DNA of 39,350 nt from Rhodospirillales bacterium. GTDB lineage: Bacteria; Pseudomonadota; Alphaproteobacteria; Rhodospirillales; UBA2165. How positions within the stretch are numbered: position 1 is the first letter of the stretch; each line of letters starts with the position of its first letter. The translations under genes were made by a program, and so were the position numbers. Under the pieces are notes generated by a model, which saw only the letters and a program-made list of their open reading frames with translations, did no database searches and was not told the origin of the DNA. This document shows positions 18,380 through 28,463 of this stretch, piece by piece. Location: the NCBI GenBank assembly GCA_028823885.1, contig JAPPFK010000013.1:1-39350 (forward strand), in the 5' to 3' direction.

Positions 18380-18411
18380 GTGGATGGCCGGGTCTAGCGC
18401 CCGGCCATGAC
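18380..18411. repeat. REP-like palindrome 3 (opposite orientation)
   Basis: Reads TGGATGGCCGGGT...CCCGGCCATGACG, that is, the reverse complement of the GTCATGGCCGGG...CCCGGCCATCCA form. It faces palindromes 2 and 4, making larger foldback structures possible. Confidence 0.88.
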
Positions 18412-18447
18412 GCACTCCTTTTAGGGCACACTCCAGCCGTCATGCCC
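18411..18447. repeat. 37-bp direct repeat, copy 2
   Basis: Same 37 bases as 18300-18336, again leading into a GTCATGCCC palindrome, but the palindrome stem differs after the repeat ends (CGCC here, GTGC in copy 1). Confidence 0.9.
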
Positions 18448-18471
18448 CGCCTCCGTGCGGGGCATCCAGGA
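18438..18471. repeat. REP-like palindrome 4
   Basis: Arms ATGCCCCGC and GCGGGGCAT around CTCCGT-like loop bases, flanked by CCGTC and CCAGG. Stem sequence matches palindrome 1. Confidence 0.88.
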
Positions 18472-18473
18472 TA

Positions 18474-18551
18474 TTCACCACAGAGAACACCGAGGACACG
18501 GAGTATCTACACTCGAATCCGCTCCGTGGTCTCTGTGTACTCTGTGGTAAA
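18474..18551. mobile_element. Second gene-less CACCACAGAG palindromic unit (MITE-like)
   Basis: A near-perfect foldback: 30-base arms (left TTCACCACAGAGAACACC..., right ending ...TGTACTCTGTGGTAAA) pair with about 5 mismatches around an 18-base centre. The outer end TTCACCACAGAG is the same as the termini of the GxxExxY unit at 21044-21546. No coding capacity. It abuts REP-like palindrome 4. Confidence 0.72.
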
Positions 18552-18593
18552 TTTGCAGCCTCTCCCCCCCTGACGGGGGCCACGGGATAGCAG

Positions 18594-19064
18594 TTAAATC
18601 GGTGTCGTCCACCATTCCGAGGCGATTGAAAGATCGCGGGCCTCCAAGAAGCTGCGCTTCGCCGCGTCGTGGTGACCGCAAACGACGACAATTTGAACTG
18701 CTCCCCGGTCCTTCAGTTCAGTTTGCAAATGATCCAACAGGGCCGCGCCCGCCTCCGCCCAGAGCTCCGGTGCCCGCACGACGAAATCGTCGATCGTACA
18801 GGTCAGCCCACCCGGATCGTAGACGGCGGGCGCTGACGCCACGGTTCCAATCAGCATTCCCTCCAGCTCGCCGTCATTTTCAAGAACCAAACAAATCGCC
18901 GAGGGATCATCCAGCAATGCGGCAAACCAGTCCCGTTGGCGTTCCTTCGAATCCAACGCCTTGCGCCAAAACACGGGTTGATGAGGTTCGTATTCGGTCC
19001 GCCGCGCTTCCGCCAGTCGGACCATCTCTTCGAGATCTCCGATGTCGGCGAATCGGGCGCTCAA
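18594..19064 (-). CDS. GNAT-family N-acetyltransferase-like protein
   Basis: A 156-aa protein with a GNAT-like layout. The start MSARFADIGDLEEMVRLAEARR is typical. A central strand pair follows (AICLVLENDGELEGMLIGTV), then IDDFVVRAPELWAEAGAALLDHL, where the CoA-binding loop would be. The classic R/Q-x-x-G-x-G/A motif is not clear, so the acetyl-CoA site may be atypical. The substrate is unknown. It lies 9 bases after yqeY on the same strand, so the two are probably co-transcribed, and it is followed by the repeat array. Confidence 0.7.
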   Translation of the reverse strand: MSARFADIGDLEEMVRLAEARRTEYEPHQPVFWRKALDSKERQRDWFAALLDDPSAICLVLENDGELEGMLIGTVASAPAVYDPGGLTCTIDDFVVRAPELWAEAGAALLDHLQTELKDRGAVQIVVVCGHHDAAKRSFLEARDLSIASEWWTTPI

Positions 19065-19073
19065 GCGACCTGC

Positions 19074-19529
19074 CTATCCCAGCTTCTCTTTGACGATGCC
19101 GCTGGCTTTGGCGAAGTCCATCCGGCCGGCGTATTTCTCCTTCAGCGCGCCCATCACCCGGCCCATCTCCTTGATGGAGCCGGCGCCCAATTCGTCGATG
19201 ACGCCCTGGACGGCCTTGGCCATGTCCGCATCGGAAAGCTGCGCGGGGAGGAACCGTTCGATGATGTCGATTTCCGCCTGCTCCTTCTCGGCCAGTTCGG
19301 TGCGGTTGCCGTCCCGGTAGAGCTGGATGGCTTCCCGGCGCTGCTTGATCATGCTCTGCAGCAGGCCGAGGATGGCGTCGTCGCCGATCCCCTCCTGGTT
19401 GCCCTTGGACCGGTCGGCGATGTCCCGGTCCTTGAGCGCCGCCAGGATCAGGCGGCAGGTCGAGGTCGCCACCCCGTCCTTCGATTTCATGGATTCCTTG
19501 AGGGTGTCGCTGATCTGATCCCTGAGCAT
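19074..19529 (-). CDS. yqeY: GatB/YqeY domain protein
   Basis: A 151-aa YqeY-type protein, related to the tail domain of the GatB amidotransferase subunit. It is thought to bind tRNA but has no firmly assigned reaction. Family features are LRDQISDTLKESMKSKD at the start, TCRLILAALKDRDIA, IEIIERFLPAQLSDADM-like sequence and the C-terminal GRVMGALKEKYAGRMDFAKAS. I chose ATG 19529 instead of the ORF-track 19574, since MLRDQI is the family start and a promoter lies within the longer ORF's upstream region. It runs divergently from carA, a common alphaproteobacterial arrangement upstream of dnaG-rpoD. Confidence 0.92.
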   Translation of the reverse strand: MLRDQISDTLKESMKSKDGVATSTCRLILAALKDRDIADRSKGNQEGIGDDAILGLLQSMIKQRREAIQLYRDGNRTELAEKEQAEIDIIERFLPAQLSDADMAKAVQGVIDELGAGSIKEMGRVMGALKEKYAGRMDFAKASGIVKEKLG

Positions 19530-19564
19530 GGGGGCCGTCTTCTCGCCGTTGCGGAAGGGCGAGA

Positions 19565-19593
19565 CACTAGCCAAAAAGCGGAACCGGAGTCAA
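19565..19593 (-). promoter_or_regulatory. Probable yqeY promoter
   Basis: On the minus strand TTGACT is followed after exactly 17 bases by CTAGTG, ending about 36 bases before the yqeY ATG. The -35 box is good and the -10 box is weak. Confidence 0.5.
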
Positions 19594-19849
19594 ATCCCGC
19601 GCAAAATATAAGTAATTGATATTAAACGTTTTTTTCGGCGTTTTTTTCTTGACGCCAATGGCTTCAATGCTTTAAGCAACGCTTCCAGCCGTGATGTGAC
19701 GGCGGGGGCGCCCAATATCCCGTTTCCGGCAAGCCGGCGCCGGGCCCGGTCCGCCAGACCGCCCGATCCACAGCCATGGATAGACCGCTGATTCCGTTGC
19801 CGTTTCCGGCACCGGACCAGCCCGAAGACGCGAAAGAGACCGCCCGAGA
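19594..19849. other. yqeY-carA divergent intergenic region
   Basis: Together with the yqeY leader this gap is 320 bases. It contains an AT-rich patch (AATATAAGTAATTGATATT) and a tandem CGTTTTTTTC-GG-CGTTTTTTTC. The remainder is GC-rich with no visible attenuator or riboswitch. The T-runs could serve as A/T tract promoter elements. Confidence 0.5.
19649..19677 (+). promoter_or_regulatory. Possible carA promoter
   Basis: TTGACG, 17 bases, TTAAGC on the plus strand. It would leave a ~165-base leader before the carA ATG. The -10 box is poor, so this is tentative. Confidence 0.3.
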
Positions 19850-21043
19850 ATGCCGCCTGCCGACGGCCAGGCCGCGCCCCAAGGAAGCGGCGCGCCCACC
19901 AGCACAAGTCCGCCCGAAGGGGCCGATGCGGCATTGGTTCTTTCCGACGGCACGGTGTTCTGGGGAACCGGCCTGGGGGCCGAAACCTCCAACGTCGGCG
20001 AGGTGTGCTTCAACACCTCGATCACCGGCTATCAGGAAATCCTCACCGATCCCTCCTACGCCGGGCAGATCATCACCTTCACCTTCCCCCACATCGGCAA
20101 CGTGGGCGCCAACCCGGAAGACATCGAGACGGCGACCCCGGCGGCCCGGGGCTGCGTGCTCCGCGCCGGCATCACCGAACCCGCCAACTTCCGGGCGACC
20201 CGTCATCTGGACGAGTGGCTCAGGTCCCACGGCCTCCCCGGCATCGCCGGGATCGACACGCGGGCGCTGACCCGCAAAATCCGGGGCTCGGGCTTCATCA
20301 ACGGCACGGTGGTGAACGGCGGAAATATCGACGTGGCGGCGGCGCTTGCCGAAGCGCAGGCCTGGCCCGGCCTCGACGGCATGGACCTCGCCAGGACCGT
20401 CACCTGCGGCCAGACCTACCGGTGGGAGGAGAGCACCTGGGCGCTGGGCCGGGGCTACGGCGTGCTCGACAAGCCCAGGCATCACGTGGTCGCCGTCGAT
20501 TTCGGCGCCAAGCGCAACATCCTCCGCTGTCTCGCCGCCGCCGGGTGCCGCGTCACCGTGGTGCCGGCGACGGCCACCGCCGAGGATGTATTGGGCCACG
20601 AGCCGGACGGGGTGTTCCTCTCCAACGGCCCGGGCGATCCGGCGGCCACCGGCGAATACGCCGTGCCGATGATCCGGCAGGTGGTCGCGAGCGGCACGCC
20701 GGTGTTCGGCATCTGCCTCGGCCACCAGATGCTGGCGCTTTCATTGGGATGCCGAACGGAGAAAATGCATCACGGCCACCGGGGCGCCAATCACCCGGTG
20801 AAGGATTTGGAGACCGGGAGCGTCGAGATCACCAGCCAGAACCACGGCTTCGTGGTGGTGCGGGACTCCCTCCCGGCGGGCGTGGTCGAGACCCACACGT
20901 CCCTGTTCGACGGCACCCTCGAAGGCATCCGCCTCGACGGCAGGCCCGTGTTCAGCGTCCAGCATCACCCGGAAGCCTCGCCGGGCCCCCAGGACAGCCA
21001 CCACCTCTTCGCCCGCTTCGTGAAGTTCATGGAGGGTGACTAG
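19850..21043 (+). CDS. carA: Carbamoyl-phosphate synthase small (glutaminase) subunit CarA
   Basis: A 397-aa subunit that hydrolyses glutamine and passes ammonia to CarB for carbamoyl phosphate, the shared precursor of pyrimidines and arginine. The N-terminal domain has VLSDGTVFWGTGLG, FNTSITGYQEILTDPSYAGQI and GIAGIDTRALTRKIR. The class I glutaminase domain has FLSNGPGDPA, the nucleophile in FGICLGHQMLALSLG, and the His/Glu pair in FSVQHHPEASPGP. The first ~28 residues are a poorly conserved extension. No better internal start exists. The stop codon TAG is immediately followed by the GxxExxY repeat unit, which separates it from carB by 601 bases. Confidence 0.97.
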   Translation: MPPADGQAAPQGSGAPTSTSPPEGADAALVLSDGTVFWGTGLGAETSNVGEVCFNTSITGYQEILTDPSYAGQIITFTFPHIGNVGANPEDIETATPAARGCVLRAGITEPANFRATRHLDEWLRSHGLPGIAGIDTRALTRKIRGSGFINGTVVNGGNIDVAAALAEAQAWPGLDGMDLARTVTCGQTYRWEESTWALGRGYGVLDKPRHHVVAVDFGAKRNILRCLAAAGCRVTVVPATATAEDVLGHEPDGVFLSNGPGDPAATGEYAVPMIRQVVASGTPVFGICLGHQMLALSLGCRTEKMHHGHRGANHPVKDLETGSVEITSQNHGFVVVRDSLPAGVVETHTSLFDGTLEGIRLDGRPVFSVQHHPEASPGPQDSHHLFARFVKFMEGD

Positions 21044-21103
21044 TTCACCACGGAGCACACAGAGATCACAAAATTGAACCACAGAGGCAGTGAGACACAG
21101 AGA
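21044..21103. repeat. Left inverted repeat of the GxxExxY unit
   Basis: Runs from TTCACCACGGAGCACACAG through TTGAACCACAGAGGCAGTGAG to the start-codon context of the nuclease gene. It pairs with 21487-21546 with small gaps. Confidence 0.78.
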
Positions 21104-21104
21104 A

Positions 21105-21482
21105 ATGGTTGAGGAGAATGACCCTCTCACCCAAACGGTCATTGGCCTTGCGATTGAGGTCCACAAACAGTTGGGGCCTGGTCTTCTGGAATCCGCTTAT
21201 GAAGCATGTCTGTGCTACGAATTGAGTGAAAAAGGGATTTCCTTCGACCGGCAGGTCGACCTGCCGGTTAGTTATAAGTCGATCAAAATCGGAGCCGGTT
21301 ACCGATTGGATATCGTTGTCGAGAACAAGTTGATCATTGAACTGAAAACTGTCGAAAGGATTCTGCCGGTCCACGAATCTCAGCTTTTGACGTATTTGAA
21401 GCTTAGCGGAATCCGGACCGGCCTTATCTTGAATTTCAACTCAGCCGTCCTGAAGGATGGTATTCGGCGGTTGGTGAATTAA
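21105..21482 (+). CDS. GxxExxY protein (PDDEXK_3 nuclease-like family)
   Basis: A 125-aa protein of the GxxExxY family. The naming motif is Gly26-Leu-Leu-Glu29-Ser-Ala-Tyr32 (GPGLLESAYEACL). The PDDEXK-type core shows Asp69 (YRLDIVVEN) and Glu79-x-Lys81 (LIIELK), with Glu29 as the likely fourth acidic residue. A final helix-strand segment is QLLTYLKLSGIRTGLILNF. All nuclease residues are in place, so it may be an active DNA-cleaving enzyme, though no activity is established for the family to my knowledge. I take ATG 21105; GTG 21090 in the same frame lies within the left repeat. It reads in the same direction as carA and carB. Its codons look AT-richer than the car genes, which fits transfer. 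Confidence 0.85.
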   Translation: MVEENDPLTQTVIGLAIEVHKQLGPGLLESAYEACLCYELSEKGISFDRQVDLPVSYKSIKIGAGYRLDIVVENKLIIELKTVERILPVHESQLLTYLKLSGIRTGLILNFNSAVLKDGIRRLVN

Positions 21483-21486
21483 TGAA

Positions 21487-21546
21487 CCCTTCTCATTGCC
21501 TCATTGCCTCTGTGGTTCAAAAATCCTCTGTGTTCTCGGTGGTGAA
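21487..21546. repeat. Right inverted repeat of the GxxExxY unit
   Basis: Begins just after the nuclease stop, includes TTGCCTCTGTGGTTCAAAAAT and ends CTCGGTGGTGAA. An internal 8-base near-duplication (CATTGCCTCATTGCCTC) suggests slippage. Confidence 0.78.
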
Positions 21547-21644
21547 CAATCAATCCCGGGCTATATCAATCGATGTCCGTTTTTTGCCTATCGCCCGGAA
21601 TCGCCGGGAATCGCCGGGTTGGAATCCGGTTCTAGTGGAATCTG

Positions 21645-24899
<3,255 letters not shown>

Positions 24900-24999
24900 T
24901 GGTTGCTTCTTCCCGACATTCATCATGTCCGCCCGTGGCGAGGGGCCGCGGGGAGAGAGGCGTTTTGACTCCTCGATGCGTTGAGACGGAAGACGAAAG

Positions 25000-25473
25000 A
25001 TGGAAAAGATACCGATGACCAAGGACGGCCTGGAGGCGCTGGAAGGCGAACTCAGGCGGCTTCGGTCCGAGGAGCGCCCGGCGATCATCAAGGCGATCGA
25101 GGCGGCGCGGGAACACGGCGATCTGTCGGAGAACGCGGAATATCACGCGGCCCGCGAGCGCCAGAGCTTCGTCGAGGGCCGGCTGGCCGAACTGGAAGAC
25201 GTCATTGCGCGGGCCGACGTCATCGACCCGTCGACCCTCTCCGGCGATACAGTGCGCTTCGGCGCCACGGTGCATATCGTCGACGAGGATACCGACGAGG
25301 AGCAGACCTTTCAGATCGTCGGCACCCATGAGGCGGATGCGTCCGCCGGCCGGCTGTCGGTCACCTCGCCATTGGCGCGCGGCCTGATCGGCAAGAGCCT
25401 GGGCGATTCGGCGGAAGTCACCGCGCCCGGCGGCTCCAGGTCCTACGAAATTCTCGAGGTCAAATATAAGTAG
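25000..25473 (+). CDS. greA: Transcription elongation factor GreA
   Basis: A 157-aa factor that rescues backtracked RNA polymerase by stimulating transcript cleavage. The N-terminal coiled coil holds the acidic tip in [20 protein letters not shown], with the two catalytic acidic residues. The C-terminal FKBP-like globular domain includes [21 protein letters not shown] and [18 protein letters not shown], ending in YEILEVKYK. Length and sequence are standard. It follows carB by 100 bases on the same strand and ends 3 bases before the end of the convergent Lrp gene. Confidence 0.97.
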   Translation: MEKIPMTKDGLEALEGELRRLRSEERPAIIKAIEAAREHGDLSENAEYHAARERQSFVEGRLAELEDVIARADVIDPSTLSGDTVRFGATVHIVDEDTDEEQTFQIVGTHEADASAGRLSVTSPLARGLIGKSLGDSAEVTAPGGSRSYEILEVKYK

Positions 25474-25476
25474 CGC

Positions 25477-25974
25477 CTAGCTGGCGGTCCCGGCCGCGTC
25501 GGCTTCGTCCTCAACCGGCACCCCCGGCAGGTCCTTCGAGGTGCGGATGGTCTCGAAGGTGGAGACCGTCGAGACGTGGTCGGCGGAAGTGAGCCGCATG
25601 GTCAGGTCGTCCCGGTGCTCCTTGTCCCGGGCGACGATCTTCAGCAGGAAATCGCCGCCGCCCCGGATCATGTGGGTCTCCCGGATTTCGGGCCAGCCGG
25701 CGGTCATTTCCTCGAACGCCCGCAGCACGTCCTGGGACTGGCTGTCGAGACCGACGAGGGCGAAGAACATTTCCTTCAGGCCGAGCAGCGCCGGCTCCAA
25801 CTCCGCGTGATAACCCCGGATGTAGCCCGCTTCCTCCAGGGCCCGGACGCGGCGTAGGCACGGCGGCGCCGAAATCCCGACCCGCTTGGCCAACTCGACG
25901 TTGGTCATGCGGCCGTCGGCCTGTAGATCGCCGAGTATTTTGCGGTCGACCTGGTCGAGCTTGACCCGCGACAT
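25477..25974 (-). CDS. Lrp/AsnC-family transcriptional regulator
   Basis: A 165-aa regulator with an N-terminal helix-turn-helix (LDQVDRKILGDLQADGRMTNVELAKRVGISAPPCLRRVRAL-type segment, split here as LQADGRMTNVELAKRVGIS and PPCLRRVRALEEAGYI). A C-terminal RAM ligand-sensing domain follows (MFFALVGLDSQ, MIRGGGDFLLKIVARD, STVSTFETIRT). It likely forms dimers or higher oligomers that respond to an amino acid. It is transcribed away from trxB, and the 286-base gap contains a GTAAT-TTT-ATTAC inverted repeat that may be its own operator. The ligand cannot be read. Confidence 0.92.
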   Translation of the reverse strand: MSRVKLDQVDRKILGDLQADGRMTNVELAKRVGISAPPCLRRVRALEEAGYIRGYHAELEPALLGLKEMFFALVGLDSQSQDVLRAFEEMTAGWPEIRETHMIRGGGDFLLKIVARDKEHRDDLTMRLTSADHVSTVSTFETIRTSKDLPGVPVEDEADAAGTAS

Positions 25975-26037
25975 CTACTGCAGCTCCCTGGTCACCGTCG
26001 AGGAATTCATTGGAAATCTTGGCTCGGTGACGTGAGA

Positions 26038-26050
26038 GTAATTTTATTAC
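26038..26050. promoter_or_regulatory. Perfect GTAAT-N3-ATTAC inverted repeat, possible Lrp-type operator
   Basis: Five-base arms around TTT in the Lrp-trxB divergent region, about 64 bases upstream of the Lrp start codon. The AT-rich patch after it (GCGCAATAATATTTC) would suit a promoter. Assignment to this regulator rests on position only. Confidence 0.35.
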
Positions 26051-26260
26051 CCACACGGCTCCGGCGCAATAATATTTCAAAAATGTCGGCGCACCGGTTC
26101 GAGCGGCCGCATACCGGCCACACACCGGACAGTGCGCCGGCGGCCGCTATTTTACCGGCGCGCTCCCTTGCGGACGGGTGGGGCGCTTTCTATTTTAGGG
26201 CCGGAATTCAGGTCCGCGGGGAACCTCGCCGCCGGACAACCCTGCTTGATTGGAACCGCC

Positions 26261-27232
26261 ATGTCCGAACACATCCACAACAAAGTCATGATCCTGGGCT
26301 CCGGCGCCGCCGGCCTGACCGCGGCCATCTATACCGCCCGGGCCAGTCTGGAGCCGGTGCTGATCCACGGCATGCAGCCCGGCGGTCAGATGACCATCAC
26401 CACCGATGTGGAGAACTATCCCGGCTTCGCCGATGTCGTCCAGGGCCCGTGGCTGATGGAACAGATGCAGGCCCAGGCGGAGAATGTCGGCACCCGGATG
26501 ATCACCGATACGATCGTCGAGGCCGATCTCGGCCGGCGGCCGTTCCGCATGATCGGCGATTCCGGCACCGTCTATACGTGCGACGCGCTGATCGTCTCCA
26601 CCGGGGCCCAGGCCAAATGGCTCGGGCTCGACAGCGAGCAGTCGTTCATGGGATTCGGCGTCTCGGCCTGCGCGACCTGCGACGGCTTTTTCTTCAGGGA
26701 AAAGGAAGTCCTGGTGGTCGGCGGCGGCAATACCGCGGTCGAGGAAGCGCTGTATCTCGCCAACCTGGCGGGCAAGGTGACCCTGATCCACCGCCGCGAC
26801 GAGCTTCGCGCCGAGAAAATCCTCCAGGCCCGGCTGCTCAACCACGACAAGATCGAGGTCGTCTGGGATACGGTACTGGACGAGATCACCGGCAACACCG
26901 ACGGCATAGCGCCCGAAGTCACCGGGGTGAAGGTCAAGAACGTCAAGACCGAGGAGGTGAGCGAGCTTTCCCTCGACGGCGTCTTCATCGCCATCGGCCA
27001 CAAGCCGAACACCGACCTGTTCGGCGGCCAGTTGGACATGGACGACGAGGGCTACCTGATTACGGCGGCCGATTCGACCGCGACCAACGTCCCCGGCGTG
27101 TTCGCCGCCGGCGACGTGCAGGACAACACCTATCGCCAGGCGGTCACCGCGGCCGGGACGGGCTGCATGGCCGCCCTCGAGGCGGAGAAATTCCTCGCCG
27201 AACAAGAAGCGGTTGCCGACGCCGCCGAATAA
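26261..27232 (+). CDS. trxB: Thioredoxin reductase TrxB
   Basis: A 323-aa low-molecular-weight thioredoxin reductase. The FAD-binding motif is MILGSGAAGLTAAIYTARA near the N-terminus. The redox dithiol is Cys137-Ala-Thr-Cys140 (SACATCDGFFF). The NADPH site is VVGGGNTAVEEALYLANLA with HRRDELRAEK. The C-terminal FAD motif is GVFAAGDVQDNTYRQAVTAAG. It transfers electrons from NADPH to thioredoxin. I start at ATG 26261 (MSEHIHNKVM), since the 43 extra residues in the ORF-track version are arginine-rich and unlike the family. The LysR gene follows after 51 bases on the same strand. Confidence 0.96.
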   Translation: MSEHIHNKVMILGSGAAGLTAAIYTARASLEPVLIHGMQPGGQMTITTDVENYPGFADVVQGPWLMEQMQAQAENVGTRMITDTIVEADLGRRPFRMIGDSGTVYTCDALIVSTGAQAKWLGLDSEQSFMGFGVSACATCDGFFFREKEVLVVGGGNTAVEEALYLANLAGKVTLIHRRDELRAEKILQARLLNHDKIEVVWDTVLDEITGNTDGIAPEVTGVKVKNVKTEEVSELSLDGVFIAIGHKPNTDLFGGQLDMDDEGYLITAADSTATNVPGVFAAGDVQDNTYRQAVTAAGTGCMAALEAEKFLAEQEAVADAAE

Positions 27233-27283
27233 GCGCTATTCCTGAGCGTCAATTCTCAACCGTTCGGGACGGGGCCCAACGCC

Positions 27284-28186
27284 ATGTCGATGGACTGGGA
27301 CAAGCTGCGGATATTTCATGCGGTGGCCGAAGCCGGCAGCTTCACCAATGCCGCCGAAACGCTCAATCTCAGTCAATCGGCGATCAGCCGCCACATCAGC
27401 ACCCTCGAACGCGGCCTCAACGTGCCGCTGTTCCACCGTCACGCCCGGGGGCTGATCCTTACCGAGCAGGGGGAGGATCTCTATCTGACCGCCCACGACG
27501 TGTTCCACAAGCTGGCCATGTCGGAAGCCCGGCTGACCGACTCCCAGGAGCGGCCCGCGGGCACGCTCAAAATCGCCACGACCATCGGCTTCGGCTCCGT
27601 ATGGCTGACCCCGCGGATCCGGGAATTCGTCGATCTCTACCCGGACATCGAGGTCAGCATCGTCCTGACCTACTCGGAATTCGATCTTTCCATGCGCGAA
27701 GCGGACGTGGCCATCGAGCTCACGCCGCCGACCCACACCGAGCTCATCCAGCGCCATCTGATGACCATCAACTACTACGTTTACGCGACGCCCGACTACC
27801 TCAAGGCCCACGGGATGCCGCAGACGCCGGAGGATCTCGACGGCCACAAGCTCATCACCTTCGGCCAGGAGGTCGGCGATCAGCGGGAGCTGCTGCCGGC
27901 CCTCAATTTCCTCCTCGATGCCGGCGCAAACCCCAAAAAGCCGCGCCGCCCGGTGCTGCAGGTGAACAATATCTACGGAATCTACCGGGCGGTCCTGTCG
28001 GGCCTCGGCATGGGCGCCCTGCCCAACTATTTCGATGAAGGCTCGGCCAACCTGGTCCGGGTGCTGCCGGAATTGCAAAGCCCGGCGACCGAGGCCTATT
28101 TCGTCTATCCCGAGGAACTGCGCCAGTCGGCCAGAATCGCGGTATTCCGCGATTTCCTGATCCGGAAGGTCATGGAATCCCGCTGA
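27284..28186 (+). CDS. LysR-family transcriptional regulator
   Basis: A 300-aa regulator. The winged helix-turn-helix is in residues 1-65 (FHAVAEAGSFTNAAETLNLS, then QSAISRHISTLERGLNVPLF and RHARGLILTEQGE). A periplasmic-binding-like effector domain follows, with GTLKIATTIGFGSVWLTPRI and LLPALNF. The position directly behind trxB is a pairing seen in alphaproteobacterial genomes and suggests co-transcription. The usual divergent target gene of LysR regulators is absent here, so its regulon is unknown. The 277 bases downstream hold a 12-bp palindrome (CTTAGCGCTAAG, 28273-28284) and nothing else I can name. Confidence 0.93.
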   Translation: MSMDWDKLRIFHAVAEAGSFTNAAETLNLSQSAISRHISTLERGLNVPLFHRHARGLILTEQGEDLYLTAHDVFHKLAMSEARLTDSQERPAGTLKIATTIGFGSVWLTPRIREFVDLYPDIEVSIVLTYSEFDLSMREADVAIELTPPTHTELIQRHLMTINYYVYATPDYLKAHGMPQTPEDLDGHKLITFGQEVGDQRELLPALNFLLDAGANPKKPRRPVLQVNNIYGIYRAVLSGLGMGALPNYFDEGSANLVRVLPELQSPATEAYFVYPEELRQSARIAVFRDFLIRKVMESR

Positions 28187-28463
28187 CTGAAATCCCAGTT
28201 CAGGGAAATTTTGGATAGTGGGTCACTATGAATTTCGCTTCTTGTAAGTCTTCTGGCGATTTCTGACCGCCGCTTAGCGCTAAGGCTATTCGCCCGTGCG
28301 CGACCACCCCTCATTCCACACAGCCGACCAAGCCTTGCCCTGTCGCTGGCAGGAGCGCCAGTTTCCCGCCAATCGCCAGGTCAGCGATGTGCTTGGCAAG
28401 CTGGTCAGTGCCGCAAGGGCTATGTAGCTTGCCCATGAACGCAATATTTGAACGGGATTTCTT

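Larger units (their letters stand above)
18017..18593. repeat. 577-base intergenic repeat array between a GNAT gene and dnaG
   Basis: No gene is supported here. The array holds four GTCATG-type palindromes, two CACCACAGAG-type palindromic units and a 37-bp direct repeat, each listed separately. ORFs listed across it (18096, 18250, 18255, 18440) merely translate the repeats. Transcription of dnaG from the yqeY side would have to cross this structured region, so dnaG-rpoD probably has its own promoter near 18020-18080, though I cannot point to clear boxes. Confidence 0.85.
21044..21546. mobile_element. GxxExxY nuclease unit bounded by ~60-bp imperfect inverted repeats
   Basis: The left end TTCACCACGGAGCACACAGAG and the right end (reverse complement TTCACCACCGAGAACACAGAG) pair over about 60 bases, including an internal shared GAACCACAGAGGCA block. 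A single ORF (21105-21482) fills the middle. The unit begins on the base after the carA stop and ends about 98 bases before carB. No target-site duplication is visible. Related gene-less copies lie at 18177-18263 and 18474-18551. Mobility is inferred from structure and repetition, not shown. Confidence 0.7.

Noticed and set aside
18132-18551. CRISPR-like array of repeats between dnaG and the GNAT gene
   Set aside because: Repeats are of two palindrome families in mixed orientation with irregular spacing, no uniform repeat-spacer units and no cas genes.
28273-28284. 12-bp palindrome CTTAGCGCTAAG as an operator
   Set aside because: Single copy, far from either start codon and no supporting second site, so only mentioned under the LysR gene.
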